DNA of 64,000 nucleotides from the NCBI RefSeq assembly GCF_029945805.1, contig NZ_JAQSDH010000035.1:124001-188000 (forward strand). Direction: 5' to 3'. The DNA comes from Flavobacterium sp. (lineage in GTDB: Bacteria > Bacteroidota > Bacteroidia > Flavobacteriales > Flavobacteriaceae). A program made the translations under genes and the position numbers. Every line of letters starts with the position of its first letter. Position 1 is the stretch's first letter. Shown piece by piece: positions 1 through 9,842 of the stretch. A model generated the notes under the pieces. The model was not told the origin of the DNA. It searched no databases and was given only the letters and a program-made list of their open reading frames with translations.

Positions 1-2477
1 TTGATTACAATTTCATTGATTAATAAAGAGAAGGTCTCTGCCAGAAATTCTTCGACACCACGATTTGTATTTGTTTCTGAAACTACATCATTTAATATTC
101 GTTCCAATTTATCTTTTAAACCTCTGTTTTCAATTATTTTAGATAGATGGTTAGCAAGAAAAGAAGTGCTGTTTTGACTCAATCCGTTATTAATAAAATA
201 TTCTAAATTAGATTGATTGGTAATTTTTGACTCCCAATAATTTAACAATAATTCTGTATAAAATTGTGCTTTGGATTTGGTTTCCTTATTTGTGAAAAGA
301 TTTTCTTTTTTAATACCTTTTTCTGAAAGAAAAGATTCCACTTCCTGATTAGAAGATAGCCATAAGTTTTGTTTTAAAATTTCTATAACTTCTTCATAAG
401 AATTGACATTTCTCAATTCGGGATATTGTGACATTAATATATTTCCTTGATTAAAATTATCTAAACTCTTTTCATTTATGTTTACTACAATATTTTCATT
501 TAGTAAATTATAAATTTCAACAGGCTCTACAGATACTCGTTTAATTAATTGATTGAAACCATTTATATCTTTTGTCAAAATTGCGTTGAATGAAAATTGA
601 ATTTCATTCACACTTTTCATACTATTGGCTCTTAAAATAGTTAAATCATCAGTATGGATGTGTTTGTTTAACTCTCTTTTTAAATCAATAACCAGGTTGT
701 TTAATTTATTGATATAATGATTTGTTTTGGTCAAGTTATTTGAAACTTGCGTTAAATTATCAATAATTAACTCCGAACCATCATTGTTTAAATTCGCTGC
801 TATATTCCAGCTGTTTGCGGGAGAATCAAAATGATTCTGAACAAATTTGAAGTTTAAGAAAGATTCTTTTAATTTATCTAAAAAAGGACTTCTTTCTTCT
901 CTTACTTTAATTTCATATCCTTTTTCTTCAAATCCATCGAAAGAATCTGTTGAATATTTGAAATCTCTTAACAAATAAAAGTTTTTGAAATTTTGTTGGT
1001 CTTTTGTCCAATCAATGTGCCAGTCTTTTGTTTGTGTTACAATTTCATTTTCAAAAAAGCGGTTGAATCGCGTGTCCCATTTATAGTCTAATTTCTGAAC
1101 ATCATTTGCATATTCAAAATCATTTGTTGTGTCAAATTTTAACTGATTATTAAAAAATGTAAAAATGATAAATAAAGGAGGCACATTAGCATCTTTAAGA
1201 GCATTGTTTCTATCATAAGCATTACCACCAATATTTTTTGATATCCAATTGAATAATAATGATGGAATTTCGTTGACATCTAATTGCTTGTCATTTGTAC
1301 AAAACAAAAGATTGTTGATATTGAAATCATCAGAATATTTGTTGAATAAATACGAAACCTTTCCACGCAATAACATATCCGGAATAATTTCATCGTCTAC
1401 ATCTTCAATTTCTATTGCTAATCTGCTTCTTGCTCCGGGGAAATCTAATAAATCAGAATTTTTTAAAAATTCTTTGCTATCTGTAAGTTCGTTTGGAATA
1501 GAGAAAACAAGTTCGGCAGTAAGAGCAGTTATTAAAGATAAATTGATTTTTATTTCCTCGCCATTCTCTTTTTTTATTGTTGTAAATTTATTGCAAGTGT
1601 ATAATTCTTTTAGTCGCTTTACATCTAATACTTCTCCTTCGCCTCTAAGTACTTCTTTAAATGATAAATAGGCCACTGCATCAAAATTAACAGTTTTTAA
1701 GTCGGATATTAACTTTGAAAAAAGGGCTGAAAAATGGTCGTTTTTATTCCATAATACCTCAAAAATTGCTTTCCATTCCTGATACTCAAAACCATCAATA
1801 ATTTTCCCAATACGTTCAAAGAAACGCGATTCATTTAATCCTTCAAATAGAATTGTGTGTTTGCTTAAATGATTTTCAAAATATTCTTTAATTTCTAAAA
1901 TATCATATTCTGAAAGAATGGTTTGTTTTGAATTGGAATAATTAGATTCGAAATTCTTAATGTGAATATCTAGCTCCTTATTTTTATCAAAATTTGTTAT
2001 CTTTTTGAGGTCTAAAAAGAAGGAATCCAAAATAATAATTAAAATGTCTTTTGGAGAAAGTAATTTTACTTTAATTGGAAATTCTTCATATTTCACTTCA
2101 TTATTAATTGTAAACCTAGTTACTACACCTGTACTTTCTGCCCCAACACCTGGAGGATTGATGTCTTTAAGAAAATCATATTCTTTATTATTATTTTTAA
2201 TAACAAATGGTTGCCCTTTGCTACTTAATAAATTTTTAATCAGATAGGATTTACCTACTTGACTGCCACCAAAAATGGCAATAACTGGTTTAGAATCGAT
2301 GTTGTTATATACCTTTCTAAAAGTGTTTAAAGCGTTTTTGAGTTTTAATAAAAGTGAATGCTTTTCCTCATATTTTAAGTTGCTCTCCACCCATTTAACG
2401 GATTCAGTCAACTTAATGCTATTGGAATTTATATCCTCCTTTAAAACTGCTATATCTTGTTCTGAATAATGTTTCAT
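1..2477 (-). CDS. SrfC-like putative virulence factor, P-loop GTPase-like (partial)
   Basis: The reading frame is open from an ATG at 2477 to the window edge, so the C-terminus is missing; at least 825 codons are present. Near residues 66-75 there is a Walker A motif of the form GGSQVGKS, and near residue 345 an LLDFPGA segment that resembles a GTPase G3 (DxxG) motif. The rest looks largely helical and charged. The start lies two bases after the stop of the SrfB-like gene, so the two are surely co-transcribed. Large P-loop partners of SrfB are known as SrfC (Virul_Fac family) from the srfABC operons of enterobacteria, where the biochemical role is unsettled. The family call is inference from motif order, size and partner. 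A dynamin-like role is possible but not shown. Confidence 0.62.
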   Translation of the reverse strand, partial: MKHYSEQDIAVLKEDINSNSIKLTESVKWVESNLKYEEKHSLLLKLKNALNTFRKVYNNIDSKPVIAIFGGSQVGKSYLIKNLLSSKGQPFVIKNNNKEYDFLKDINPPGVGAESTGVVTRFTINNEVKYEEFPIKVKLLSPKDILIIILDSFFLDLKKITNFDKNKELDIHIKNFESNYSNSKQTILSEYDILEIKEYFENHLSKHTILFEGLNESRFFERIGKIIDGFEYQEWKAIFEVLWNKNDHFSALFSKLISDLKTVNFDAVAYLSFKEVLRGEGEVLDVKRLKELYTCNKFTTIKKENGEEIKINLSLITALTAELVFSIPNELTDSKEFLKNSDLLDFPGARSRLAIEIEDVDDEIIPDMLLRGKVSYLFNKYSDDFNINNLLFCTNDKQLDVNEIPSLLFNWISKNIGGNAYDRNNALKDANVPPLFIIFTFFNNQLKFDTTNDFEYANDVQKLDYKWDTRFNRFFENEIVTQTKDWHIDWTKDQQNFKNFYLLRDFKYSTDSFDGFEEKGYEIKVREERSPFLDKLKESFLNFKFVQNHFDSPANSWNIAANLNNDGSELIIDNLTQVSNNLTKTNHYINKLNNLVIDLKRELNKHIHTDDLTILRANSMKSVNEIQFSFNAILTKDINGFNQLIKRVSVEPVEIYNLLNENIVVNINEKSLDNFNQGNILMSQYPELRNVNSYEEVIEILKQNLWLSSNQEVESFLSEKGIKKENLFTNKETKSKAQFYTELLLNYWESKITNQSNLEYFINNGLSQNSTSFLANHLSKIIENRGLKDKLERILNDVVSETNTNRGVEEFLAETFSLLINEIVI

Positions 2478-2479
2478 AA

Positions 2480-5400
2480 TTATCTGGCATTTAATATAAA
2501 CTCGCAAGTATCTAACCAATAGCCATTCTCATTATCTAAGGTTTGGTAATTTAGCTTGAAATATTTATTTGGTTTGTCATTTCCTTCATTATCCTCAACA
2601 CTCTCAATTTTTAATTGTTCTTTGGATTCATCAATATCTCGGGACAAATTGATTTTTAAGGGGAAATTTTGGTAAATCTTGTTTTTTTCAAGACCTATTT
2701 GTTCTTCATAAAAAGCATTGTCTTTATTAGGATGACGCGTTTTTACTGTCTTACTAATCTCTTTATTATCAATACTTATGCTGTATAAATCGGAAACTGG
2801 ATAATTTTTAGAAATGAACTTAGCATATCCAAATTGATATGGAAGTGTATTAACCAAAATTGTATTTTCGTTTTTGGTAGGAGTTAGAATCACTTCTTTA
2901 TTACTATAATTGGTTTTAACGATGTAATCAGCAGTAGAGATTAATTTTTGTTTTATCAGTTCGGTATCTATTTTTAAGTCATTAATTTTTTTGAGTTTAC
3001 CTGCCATAAGTGCTATAATTGCGCCAACACTTACCATCGTTTTGGGATCTTCTACAAATCCTCTATTGTCTGAGAAAGGAAACCATTTACCAATCCAATA
3101 CTTGTTTAAATTGATTAGATTGTTTGGAGAAATAGCTAAGTATTTTAAAAATATTTCTTCCATACTATTTAATGAGCATGGTTTTCCGGAAAGTACAATA
3201 TAATCACATTGGTATTGGTTTAATACCAAACAAAGCTGTTTTATTAAGCTATCAAAAACAGAACTTGTAATAGTATTAATTTTTTGTGTACTAACTTTCC
3301 ATTTAATTTCTAAGAAGTTAAAACCAAAATGCTTTTCAAAATAAAGAACGAGCTCTTTGTTTTTAAATTCTTTACCAATTATCTGTTCGAATGATGCCTC
3401 ATTATTCTCATTATTATTGGCATTTTTCATATAATAAATAGCAATTGGAATCGCTACTTGATGAATAAAAGCTTTACGCATCATTTTGGCTACATACCCA
3501 ATGTTATTAGAATCTTGACCAAAAAAACCATTTAATTTTTCAGAAACATTTTCTATTCCTTTTGCTTTTGCATAATTTTCAATTACTCCTGTGCACCCTT
3601 CATCTGCATCAGAATGAATAGTTCCTTCAATTATTATTTGCTGAATAATTTCTTTTAATAAATCATCACCCGCTAATTTAAAACTGTCCCAGTATAATGG
3701 ATCCGGCTTTATGTTTATGGTTTTATTTTTACTATTCAAAGAATAATCATTAATCATAACATCAGTTGTACCAGCACCAATATCAATAGAACCTACTGTA
3801 ATTTTATCTTTGTTTTTGAATAAATAATTGTCAATTACATAATTGTTTCCTTGCAATTTTTTAGACAATAAACTGTACATAAAAACCAGTTGGCAACTAG
3901 TGGCTTCATCATATATCCAGTCTTTTCTTTCTTCTAAATCGGGAAGCTTTTTAGCAATATCTTTTATTGAAGGTATTATTTCAGGTAATTCAAACCAGAA
4001 TTTGTTCTCATTAGAATCAAAATAATATTTAACGTAATTGTTTAATAATTTACAAGCATCTTCAGCTGCTTCTCTCAAGGCAATTTGTTCATACTGAATC
4101 ATCCCTGTAGGGCAAGAAATTGTGATTCGTTTTAGTGTTCTAGGTATTGTTAGATTGCCATGATCTTCTCTGAACTTATATGAATTTATTTGAACGTAGG
4201 CATGAATTAAAAGTTCGAGAAAGACAAACTTCATTAATGAATTTCTTGAGAACAACGATTTTGACCCAAAAACATCCCCATTGGTTAGAGTACCATCAAT
4301 TTTTAATTGCTCAGATATACCACTTAAATAAACCTTTTTAATTTTATTGAAATTCGTTGGGTAAAACTCCCATTCTTGATCGGCAGGATTAGTGTCCCAT
4401 AAATATCGTTTTGGACTTGAATTGTGTGTTTTTAATTCATAACCCAGATTTAGATTAAGGTTGGCATTATTGATTAGGTTTTCTGCTTCAAAACCAATCC
4501 TAACGAAGCTAGGCACCGTGAATTTATTGTTATGGTATTTTTCTTTGTTTATGTTTCCAAAAACAGATTCACTAAAAACCAAATTCATTGGAAATGGTTG
4601 ATTATACTCTACTTGTGGGTTGGAATAGTCTTGAATAATTATTTTTTTTACTTTTTCGAAAGTAAAATTTTCATCACTTTGATTTTCAAAAAGTAACGCG
4701 CAGGTTGCTGAATTACCAATATCAATTACTAAATCTACCGGTATTTTTTTAGCATCATCAGTAAACAACTGTAATTCGGGCGTTTCTTTTAAGCTCTCAA
4801 TCCATTTTAATAAAAGGATGTAATGTGAAACATATTGCTTTATAGGTTGTTCATAACGCAATTCCTCATTCTTACCATAGAACGTATCCGCTAAATAACT
4901 CTCAATCCATGAAGTGGCCGCATTAGTATTGAATAAAAAGTTACTAATATTGATTTCATTGGTGTGAATTTTGAAAATGTTTTCTTCGGGATTTAAGCTT
5001 AATTGTGGCCCGGTTTTATCTGATTCATTTTTAGCTAAAGTGGTATCGATTGCTAAAACCAATTTTATTTTATTGTATTCATCATCACAGTCAAAATATA
5101 CTCTTACCCAATCTGTTGGATACATTACATCCTTATTGATAGAATTGTCTTTGAAGTATGGTAAAGGAATCCATTTTTTCTTAAAATGTTTTAATGCTTT
5201 ACGAAGATTATTGGTTTCATAAAAATCGACTATCTCTTGACAGTTTTTTAAATCAGCATCCTCTTTTAATTTATTGTTTACAATAAAATCTTTGTCTAGT
5301 AACTCTTGTTTTCTGTAAAAAGTTTCATTTCCATCGTTGGCTACTTTAAACAAAGGGTCTAAGGTGAAATCTAAGATGTTAGCATCAAATGGTTGGTGAA

Positions 5401-5497
5401 AATAAATTTTATTGCCTTTAGCAAAATCTAAATTGATTTCAGCTTCAAATTTATGATACTGTATACTAGAGTTAGAAATAAGAGAAATTCTTTTCAT
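2480..5497 (-). CDS. SrfB-like protein with Hsp70/actin ATPase fold
   Basis: This is a roughly 1,005-residue protein. Two phosphate-binding motifs of the actin/Hsp70/FGGY ATPase fold are visible: VIDIGNS near residue 260 and SIDIGAGTTD near residue 570. An LSGKP segment further on could be the adenosine motif. SrfB proteins are about this long and carry this split ATPase fold. An upstream in-frame start at 5542 exists, but the ATG at 5497 (protein beginning MKRISLIS) is preferred because the extra 15 residues are low-complexity and look like leader DNA. The next gene, SrfC-like, follows after two bases. A SrfA homologue, usual in enterobacterial operons, is not seen upstream; the neighbour there is the divergent hsdM. 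The role is unknown; the position beside defence genes is suggestive only. Confidence 0.65.
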   Translation of the reverse strand: MKRISLISNSSIQYHKFEAEINLDFAKGNKIYFHQPFDANILDFTLDPLFKVANDGNETFYRKQELLDKDFIVNNKLKEDADLKNCQEIVDFYETNNLRKALKHFKKKWIPLPYFKDNSINKDVMYPTDWVRVYFDCDDEYNKIKLVLAIDTTLAKNESDKTGPQLSLNPEENIFKIHTNEINISNFLFNTNAATSWIESYLADTFYGKNEELRYEQPIKQYVSHYILLLKWIESLKETPELQLFTDDAKKIPVDLVIDIGNSATCALLFENQSDENFTFEKVKKIIIQDYSNPQVEYNQPFPMNLVFSESVFGNINKEKYHNNKFTVPSFVRIGFEAENLINNANLNLNLGYELKTHNSSPKRYLWDTNPADQEWEFYPTNFNKIKKVYLSGISEQLKIDGTLTNGDVFGSKSLFSRNSLMKFVFLELLIHAYVQINSYKFREDHGNLTIPRTLKRITISCPTGMIQYEQIALREAAEDACKLLNNYVKYYFDSNENKFWFELPEIIPSIKDIAKKLPDLEERKDWIYDEATSCQLVFMYSLLSKKLQGNNYVIDNYLFKNKDKITVGSIDIGAGTTDVMINDYSLNSKNKTINIKPDPLYWDSFKLAGDDLLKEIIQQIIIEGTIHSDADEGCTGVIENYAKAKGIENVSEKLNGFFGQDSNNIGYVAKMMRKAFIHQVAIPIAIYYMKNANNNENNEASFEQIIGKEFKNKELVLYFEKHFGFNFLEIKWKVSTQKINTITSSVFDSLIKQLCLVLNQYQCDYIVLSGKPCSLNSMEEIFLKYLAISPNNLINLNKYWIGKWFPFSDNRGFVEDPKTMVSVGAIIALMAGKLKKINDLKIDTELIKQKLISTADYIVKTNYSNKEVILTPTKNENTILVNTLPYQFGYAKFISKNYPVSDLYSISIDNKEISKTVKTRHPNKDNAFYEEQIGLEKNKIYQNFPLKINLSRDIDESKEQLKIESVEDNEGNDKPNKYFKLNYQTLDNENGYWLDTCEFILNAR

Positions 5498-5977
5498 TAA
5501 ATTAATTTTAATGTTGCTTTTTATAAAAAGTAAATTTAACAATTTTTAACAAATAACCTATTCGTTTTTTGAACATGTTACTTGTTGTGTTTTAAATCTA
5601 ATTAGTATTGTAAATCAATAGTTTAGATGGTTTTTGCGAAATTAAAAAATTAGATTCGTATTATTTTACGGTTTTCATCATTCTTACTAAATCATTTTTT
5701 TAATACTTACAAAAGGAAATACTAATTTTTAATTTTAAGTTTTATTAAATTCAATTGAAATTATTGAGCTAAAACCATTTTAATAAACAACATTTTAGTT
5801 TAAAAGGCACTAAAATTTATTTATATTTGACGTTAAATGACAAAACTAAACTAGAACTTTGTCAAATAGCGACAAAATCTATTAATTTTTATAATGCACC
5901 CAAAATGCAATTTTTTTCATAATTAATTTGAATTTTACGCTTAAAAAAGAATCATAAACAACCCCTTTATTACCCTT
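5498..5977. other. Divergent intergenic region between srfB-like and hsdM
   Basis: These 480 bases are very AT-rich and hold no convincing gene on either strand. The region must contain the promoters of the leftward srfB/srfC pair and the rightward restriction operon. A TAATTTG stretch about 50 bases before hsdM is near the Flavobacterium -7 consensus but is imperfect. The clearest structure is the inverted repeat at 5838-5864, listed separately. Confidence 0.5.
5838..5864. promoter_or_regulatory. Inverted repeat TGACAAA-N13-TTTGTCA, candidate operator
   Basis: Perfect 7-base arms (TGACAAA at 5838-5844, TTTGTCA at 5858-5864) are separated by 13 bases, and a further GACAAAA follows at 5871. 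The repeat lies about 115 bases upstream of hsdM. WYL regulators of defence operons (BrxR/CapW type) are known to bind inverted repeats in the promoter of their own locus, and a WYL gene ends this operon. The link is inference. Confidence 0.3.
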
Positions 5978-7552
5978 ATGGCCAAACAAGTTACCTCAAA
6001 AAAAGAAAAGCCAATTGAAGAACTCCTTTGGGATAGTGCCAATAAATTGCGCGGTACCGTTGAATCTTCGGAATATAAGCATGTAGTATTGGGATTGATA
6101 TTCTTGAAGTTTGCCAGTGATAAATTTGAGGAACGCCGCAAAGAACTGTTAACGGATGGTAAAGAGAAATACCTTGAGATGAAGGAATTCTACAATATGT
6201 CGAATATTTTCTTTTTACCAGAAGAATCACGTTGGTCTTTTATTATTGAAAATTCAAAACAAGATGATATTGCTTTGAAAATAGATACTGCACTTCACAC
6301 CATTGAAAAAAACAATCCTTCGTTGAAAGGTGCTCTGCCTGATAATTACTTTTCTCGTTTGAATATGGATGTGAGTAAGTTGGCGGCTTTGCTAGATACC
6401 ATTAACAATATTGACACAATTAAAGATAAAGAACAAGATATTGTAGGTCGTGTTTATGAATATTTTTTAAGAAAATTTGCTATTGCGGAAGGAAAAGGAA
6501 AAGGTGAATTCTACACCCCAAAAAGTATTGTAAACCTCATCGCTGAAATGATTGAACCCTATAAAGGTATTATTTATGATCCTGCATGTGGTTCGGGAGG
6601 TATGTTCGTGCAATCGATGAAGTTTATTGAAAGTCACCATGGTAACAAAAAAGAGGTTTCCATTTATGGACAGGAATATACTGCTACCACATATAAACTT
6701 GCCAAAATGAACTTAGCGATTCGTGGTATTAATGCTAATTTGGGCGATGTTGCAGCCGACACTTTTGGCCGTGACCAACATCCTGATTTGAAAGCTGATT
6801 ATATCATGGCCAATCCTCCGTTTAATCAAAAAGATTGGAGGGCTTCTAATGAATTGATAGAAGATTCACGCTGGCGCGGTTATGATGTTCCGCCTGTTAG
6901 TAATGCTAATTATGGATGGATTTTGAATATGGTTTCTAAATTATCAGAAAACGGAGTAGCTGGATTTATCTTGGCTAATGGTGCTCTTTCTGGTGGTGGC
7001 GAAGAATATAAAATTAGACGTAAACTGATTGAAAACAAATTGGTTGAAGCTATTGTTATTATTCCTAGAGATACCTTTTATACGACTGACATTAGTGTTA
7101 CGCTTTGGATATTGAATAAAAATAAGAAAGCTAGAACGATAGAAATAAACGATGTTGAGAAGAAGTATCGCAACCGAGAAAATGAAATTCTTTTTATGGA
7201 TTTGAGACGATGGGGTTCTGAATATGAGAAGTCTTATATTGAACTTACTTCCGATGACATTACTAAAGTAGCTGAAAATTATCATAATTGGCAACAGACT
7301 TCTTTTGAAACTAAGTATAAAAGCATTCCTGAATTTTGCTATTCTGCTACTTTTGAAGAAGTTGTGAAAAATGATTTTTCCCTAGTTCCAAGTAAATACA
7401 TTGAATTTACAGATAGAGATAGCACGATTGATTTTGATACTGAAATGTTGAGAATTCAAAAAGAGTTCCAAACCATATTGGCTGAAGAAGTGGATTCACA
7501 AAATCAATTAAGAAATGCTTTTAAAGGATTGGGGTATGAAATCAAATTATAA
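5978..7552 (+). CDS. hsdM: Type I restriction-modification methyltransferase subunit HsdM
   Basis: This 524-residue protein has the N-terminal helical HsdM domain followed by an N6-adenine methyltransferase domain. The SAM-binding motif I (DPACGSGG) starts at residue 201 and catalytic motif IV (NPPF) at residue 279. Together with HsdS it methylates adenine in the bipartite target; with HsdR it forms the restriction complex. Length and motifs are normal for the family. The 3' end overlaps the start of hsdS by 17 bases, which implies translational coupling. It is the first gene of the long plus-strand defence operon. The start chosen (MAKQVTSKKE) is the first ATG in the frame and gives a normal N-terminus. 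Confidence 0.95.
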   Translation: MAKQVTSKKEKPIEELLWDSANKLRGTVESSEYKHVVLGLIFLKFASDKFEERRKELLTDGKEKYLEMKEFYNMSNIFFLPEESRWSFIIENSKQDDIALKIDTALHTIEKNNPSLKGALPDNYFSRLNMDVSKLAALLDTINNIDTIKDKEQDIVGRVYEYFLRKFAIAEGKGKGEFYTPKSIVNLIAEMIEPYKGIIYDPACGSGGMFVQSMKFIESHHGNKKEVSIYGQEYTATTYKLAKMNLAIRGINANLGDVAADTFGRDQHPDLKADYIMANPPFNQKDWRASNELIEDSRWRGYDVPPVSNANYGWILNMVSKLSENGVAGFILANGALSGGGEEYKIRRKLIENKLVEAIVIIPRDTFYTTDISVTLWILNKNKKARTIEINDVEKKYRNRENEILFMDLRRWGSEYEKSYIELTSDDITKVAENYHNWQQTSFETKYKSIPEFCYSATFEEVVKNDFSLVPSKYIEFTDRDSTIDFDTEMLRIQKEFQTILAEEVDSQNQLRNAFKGLGYEIKL

Positions 7553-8672
7553 GCGTTTAGGCGACTACATACAACTGGTTGATAAACGAAATACTGATTT
7601 AAAGGTTAATCGTCTTCTTGGTATAAATATTACCAAAAACTTTATGCCGTCGGTTGCCAATGTTTCTGAAACCGATTTATCGAGATATAAAGTTATTGAA
7701 AAAGGACAGTTTGCCTATAGTGCTATGCAGGTTGGACGCGATGAAACCGTTAGGGTTGTTTTGTTTACTGATGATGAGCCTGCTATCATTTCGCCTGCTT
7801 ATTTAGTATTTGAAGTTGTTGATACAAAAGAAGTATATCCTGAGTTTTTGATGATGTGGTTCCATCGCCCAGAGTCGGATAGGTATGGTTGGTTTATAAG
7901 CGACAGCACCGTGAGAGCAAGTTTGGAATGGGAACGTTTCTGTGAAATAAAGTTGCCTTTGCCTGATGATATTAATGAGCAAAAATACTTTGTTGATATG
8001 TATCAAGGGCTACTAAACAATCAAAAAACTTATCAAAAAAGCTTAGATGATTTGCAAATAATTACTAACTCGTTTTTGGATAATTTGAAAAATCAAAAAG
8101 TCAAAACTTCATTGGGTAAATTAATTGAGCTTGTTGATATTAGAAATTCCAATAATGAGGTAAAAAAATTATTAGGGATAAATGTCAAAAAGGAATTTAT
8201 GCCTTCTAAAGCAAATGTTGCTAATACTGATTTAGGGAAATATAAAATAATCAATAAGGACCAATTTGCTTATAGTGCAATGCAAGTAGGAAGAGACGAA
8301 ACTGTGAGAGTTGTACTTTATGAAAAAAACAAGGCTGCAATTATATCTCCAGCATATAATGTTTTTAGAGTTCGTGATGTAAAAGTTGTACTTCCTGAAT
8401 TTTTAATGATTTGGTTTCATAGACCCGAATTCAATAGGTATGGTTGGTTTATTAGTGATAGTAGTGTAAGAGCAAGCCTTGAATGGGAAAGATTTATTGA
8501 AATAAAAATACCTGTACCCGACATTGAAATTCAAGAATCAATAGTTACAATATTTCATACTCTACAAACGAGAAAGAAAATTAATGAACAACTAAAGAAT
8601 ATGATTCAACCACTTTGTCCTATTCTTATGAAAGGTGTTATGGATAAAGTTAATGCGACTGTAACGGTGTAA
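7536..8672 (+). CDS. hsdS: Type I restriction specificity subunit HsdS with two near-duplicate target domains
   Basis: The 378-residue protein has two target-recognition domains, each beginning with an LVDxRN motif and ending with an E-I-K-x-P-x-PD segment, joined by helical spacers. The halves align without gaps over about 137 residues, with roughly 97 identities counted by hand; both share the runs QFAYSAMQVGRDETVRVVL and RYGWFISDS. Similar halves in opposite orientation in the folded protein would read a near-palindromic target. The ATG at 7536 (MKSNYKRLGD) is preferred over 7515 because it begins just before the conserved domain and keeps a short overlap with hsdM. By eye the second half is more AT-rich in codon choice than the first, which suggests domain exchange. 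Confidence 0.92.
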   Translation: MKSNYKRLGDYIQLVDKRNTDLKVNRLLGINITKNFMPSVANVSETDLSRYKVIEKGQFAYSAMQVGRDETVRVVLFTDDEPAIISPAYLVFEVVDTKEVYPEFLMMWFHRPESDRYGWFISDSTVRASLEWERFCEIKLPLPDDINEQKYFVDMYQGLLNNQKTYQKSLDDLQIITNSFLDNLKNQKVKTSLGKLIELVDIRNSNNEVKKLLGINVKKEFMPSKANVANTDLGKYKIINKDQFAYSAMQVGRDETVRVVLYEKNKAAIISPAYNVFRVRDVKVVLPEFLMIWFHRPEFNRYGWFISDSSVRASLEWERFIEIKIPVPDIEIQESIVTIFHTLQTRKKINEQLKNMIQPLCPILMKGVMDKVNATVTV

Positions 8673-8681
8673 ATTGGAAAT

Positions 8682-9842
8682 ATGGAATATAAATATCAGT
8701 TAATATTATTAGGCGAAAATGAAACATTATTTAAACAAATTAAAGTTTCATTAGCTAATAAGTTTGATGAGTTAAAACTAATTAGTGACTTAGTAAAAAT
8801 TATCACTAAAGAAAACATTTCTGAATATACTGGAGGGCAACCTGCTTATGTAATTTATTCTGGTAATAAAAATAATTTGGATGCTGATACTTTAGAAATT
8901 CTTAAAAAGCAAAAACTTGATGGAAATGTAATACTCCCTATTTTTAATACTTCTTTTACTGATGAAATACCAGATGAATTAAGAAATCAAAATGGTTTAA
9001 AGTTTGAAGACAACTTAAACAAAATTTGCAATCTTATTTTAGAAGGTTTTGAATTGTTAAGAAAGAACAGAAAAATTTTTATTTCATATAAACGAACTGA
9101 ATCAAGTAATGTTGCTATTCAATTATATGAAGCTCTAGAAAGAAATAATTTTGATGTATTTATTGATACACATTCCATAGATAAAGGAGAAGAATTTCAA
9201 GAAGAATTATGGCATCGAATGACGGATTGTGATGTAATTCTGATGCTCAATACAAAGCATTTTTTAGAAAGTGATTGGTGTGGACAAGAATTAGAGAAAG
9301 CTCATCTTAAAAGAATTGGAATAGTTCATTTAATATGGCCTGACAATGATTTTCAAGATTTTGCACAATTAGCACATTCAATTAAATTAAAAAACAATGA
9401 TTTTGACAAGCCATTATTTAGTGATTTAACAAAAGGTAGATTAGGAATCGAAAAAGTAGACGAAATAATAAATCTTGTCGAAAGTGTTCGAGCAAGAAAC
9501 TTAGCAGCAAGGCAAGATGCTTTAATAACTGAATTTACGCAAGCAGCCAATGATAATAAAGTTGAGGTAAATTTACAATTTAGTAGGTATATAACCGAAA
9601 ATCTACCAAATGGAAAAAGAAGAGTTTATATTCCAACTATCGGAGTACCCCAATCTATTAATTGCTTTAATTCAGAACGATTAATTAAAACTATAGAAAA
9701 AGGAGAAGTTGATTCAATTCATTTAATTTATGATGAAATGTCAATCAGAGATTATTGGTTGGAGCATTTAGATTGGCTTAATGAATATCTAAAAGTGCAG
9801 ACTATAAAAAAACAGAATTTTAACAAATGGTTTTCTAAATAA
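8682..9842 (+). CDS. TIR-domain protein of the TIR/SLOG/ThsB-like trio
   Basis: This 386-residue protein has an N-terminal alpha/beta domain (residues 1-125) that I do not recognise, a TIR domain from about residue 131 (KIFISYKR), and a C-terminal tail of about 120 residues. The TIR box 3-like segment has W199-C200-x-x-E203, which matches the position of the catalytic glutamate of NAD-cleaving bacterial TIR domains. The gene starts ten bases after hsdS and its stop overlaps the next ATG by one base. Bacterial TIR proteins in defence loci either make a signal from NAD or deplete NAD once triggered. Which applies here is unknown; I favour the effector role because the third gene looks like ThsB. 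Codon use appears more AT-rich than in hsdM or hsdR. Confidence 0.85.
   Translation: MEYKYQLILLGENETLFKQIKVSLANKFDELKLISDLVKIITKENISEYTGGQPAYVIYSGNKNNLDADTLEILKKQKLDGNVILPIFNTSFTDEIPDELRNQNGLKFEDNLNKICNLILEGFELLRKNRKIFISYKRTESSNVAIQLYEALERNNFDVFIDTHSIDKGEEFQEELWHRMTDCDVILMLNTKHFLESDWCGQELEKAHLKRIGIVHLIWPDNDFQDFAQLAHSIKLKNNDFDKPLFSDLTKGRLGIEKVDEIINLVESVRARNLAARQDALITEFTQAANDNKVEVNLQFSRYITENLPNGKRRVYIPTIGVPQSINCFNSERLIKTIEKGEVDSIHLIYDEMSIRDYWLEHLDWLNEYLKVQTIKKQNFNKWFSK

Noticed and set aside
1249..2469. Three plus-strand open frames of 60-140 residues at the left end
   Set aside because: They lie antisense to the long SrfC-like frame, have no domain features, and follow the Ser/Asn-rich composition expected of the shadow strand.
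1..5977. Left attachment site of the island within the window
   Set aside because: No copy of the tRNA-Ser 3' end sequence could be found on reading this region.
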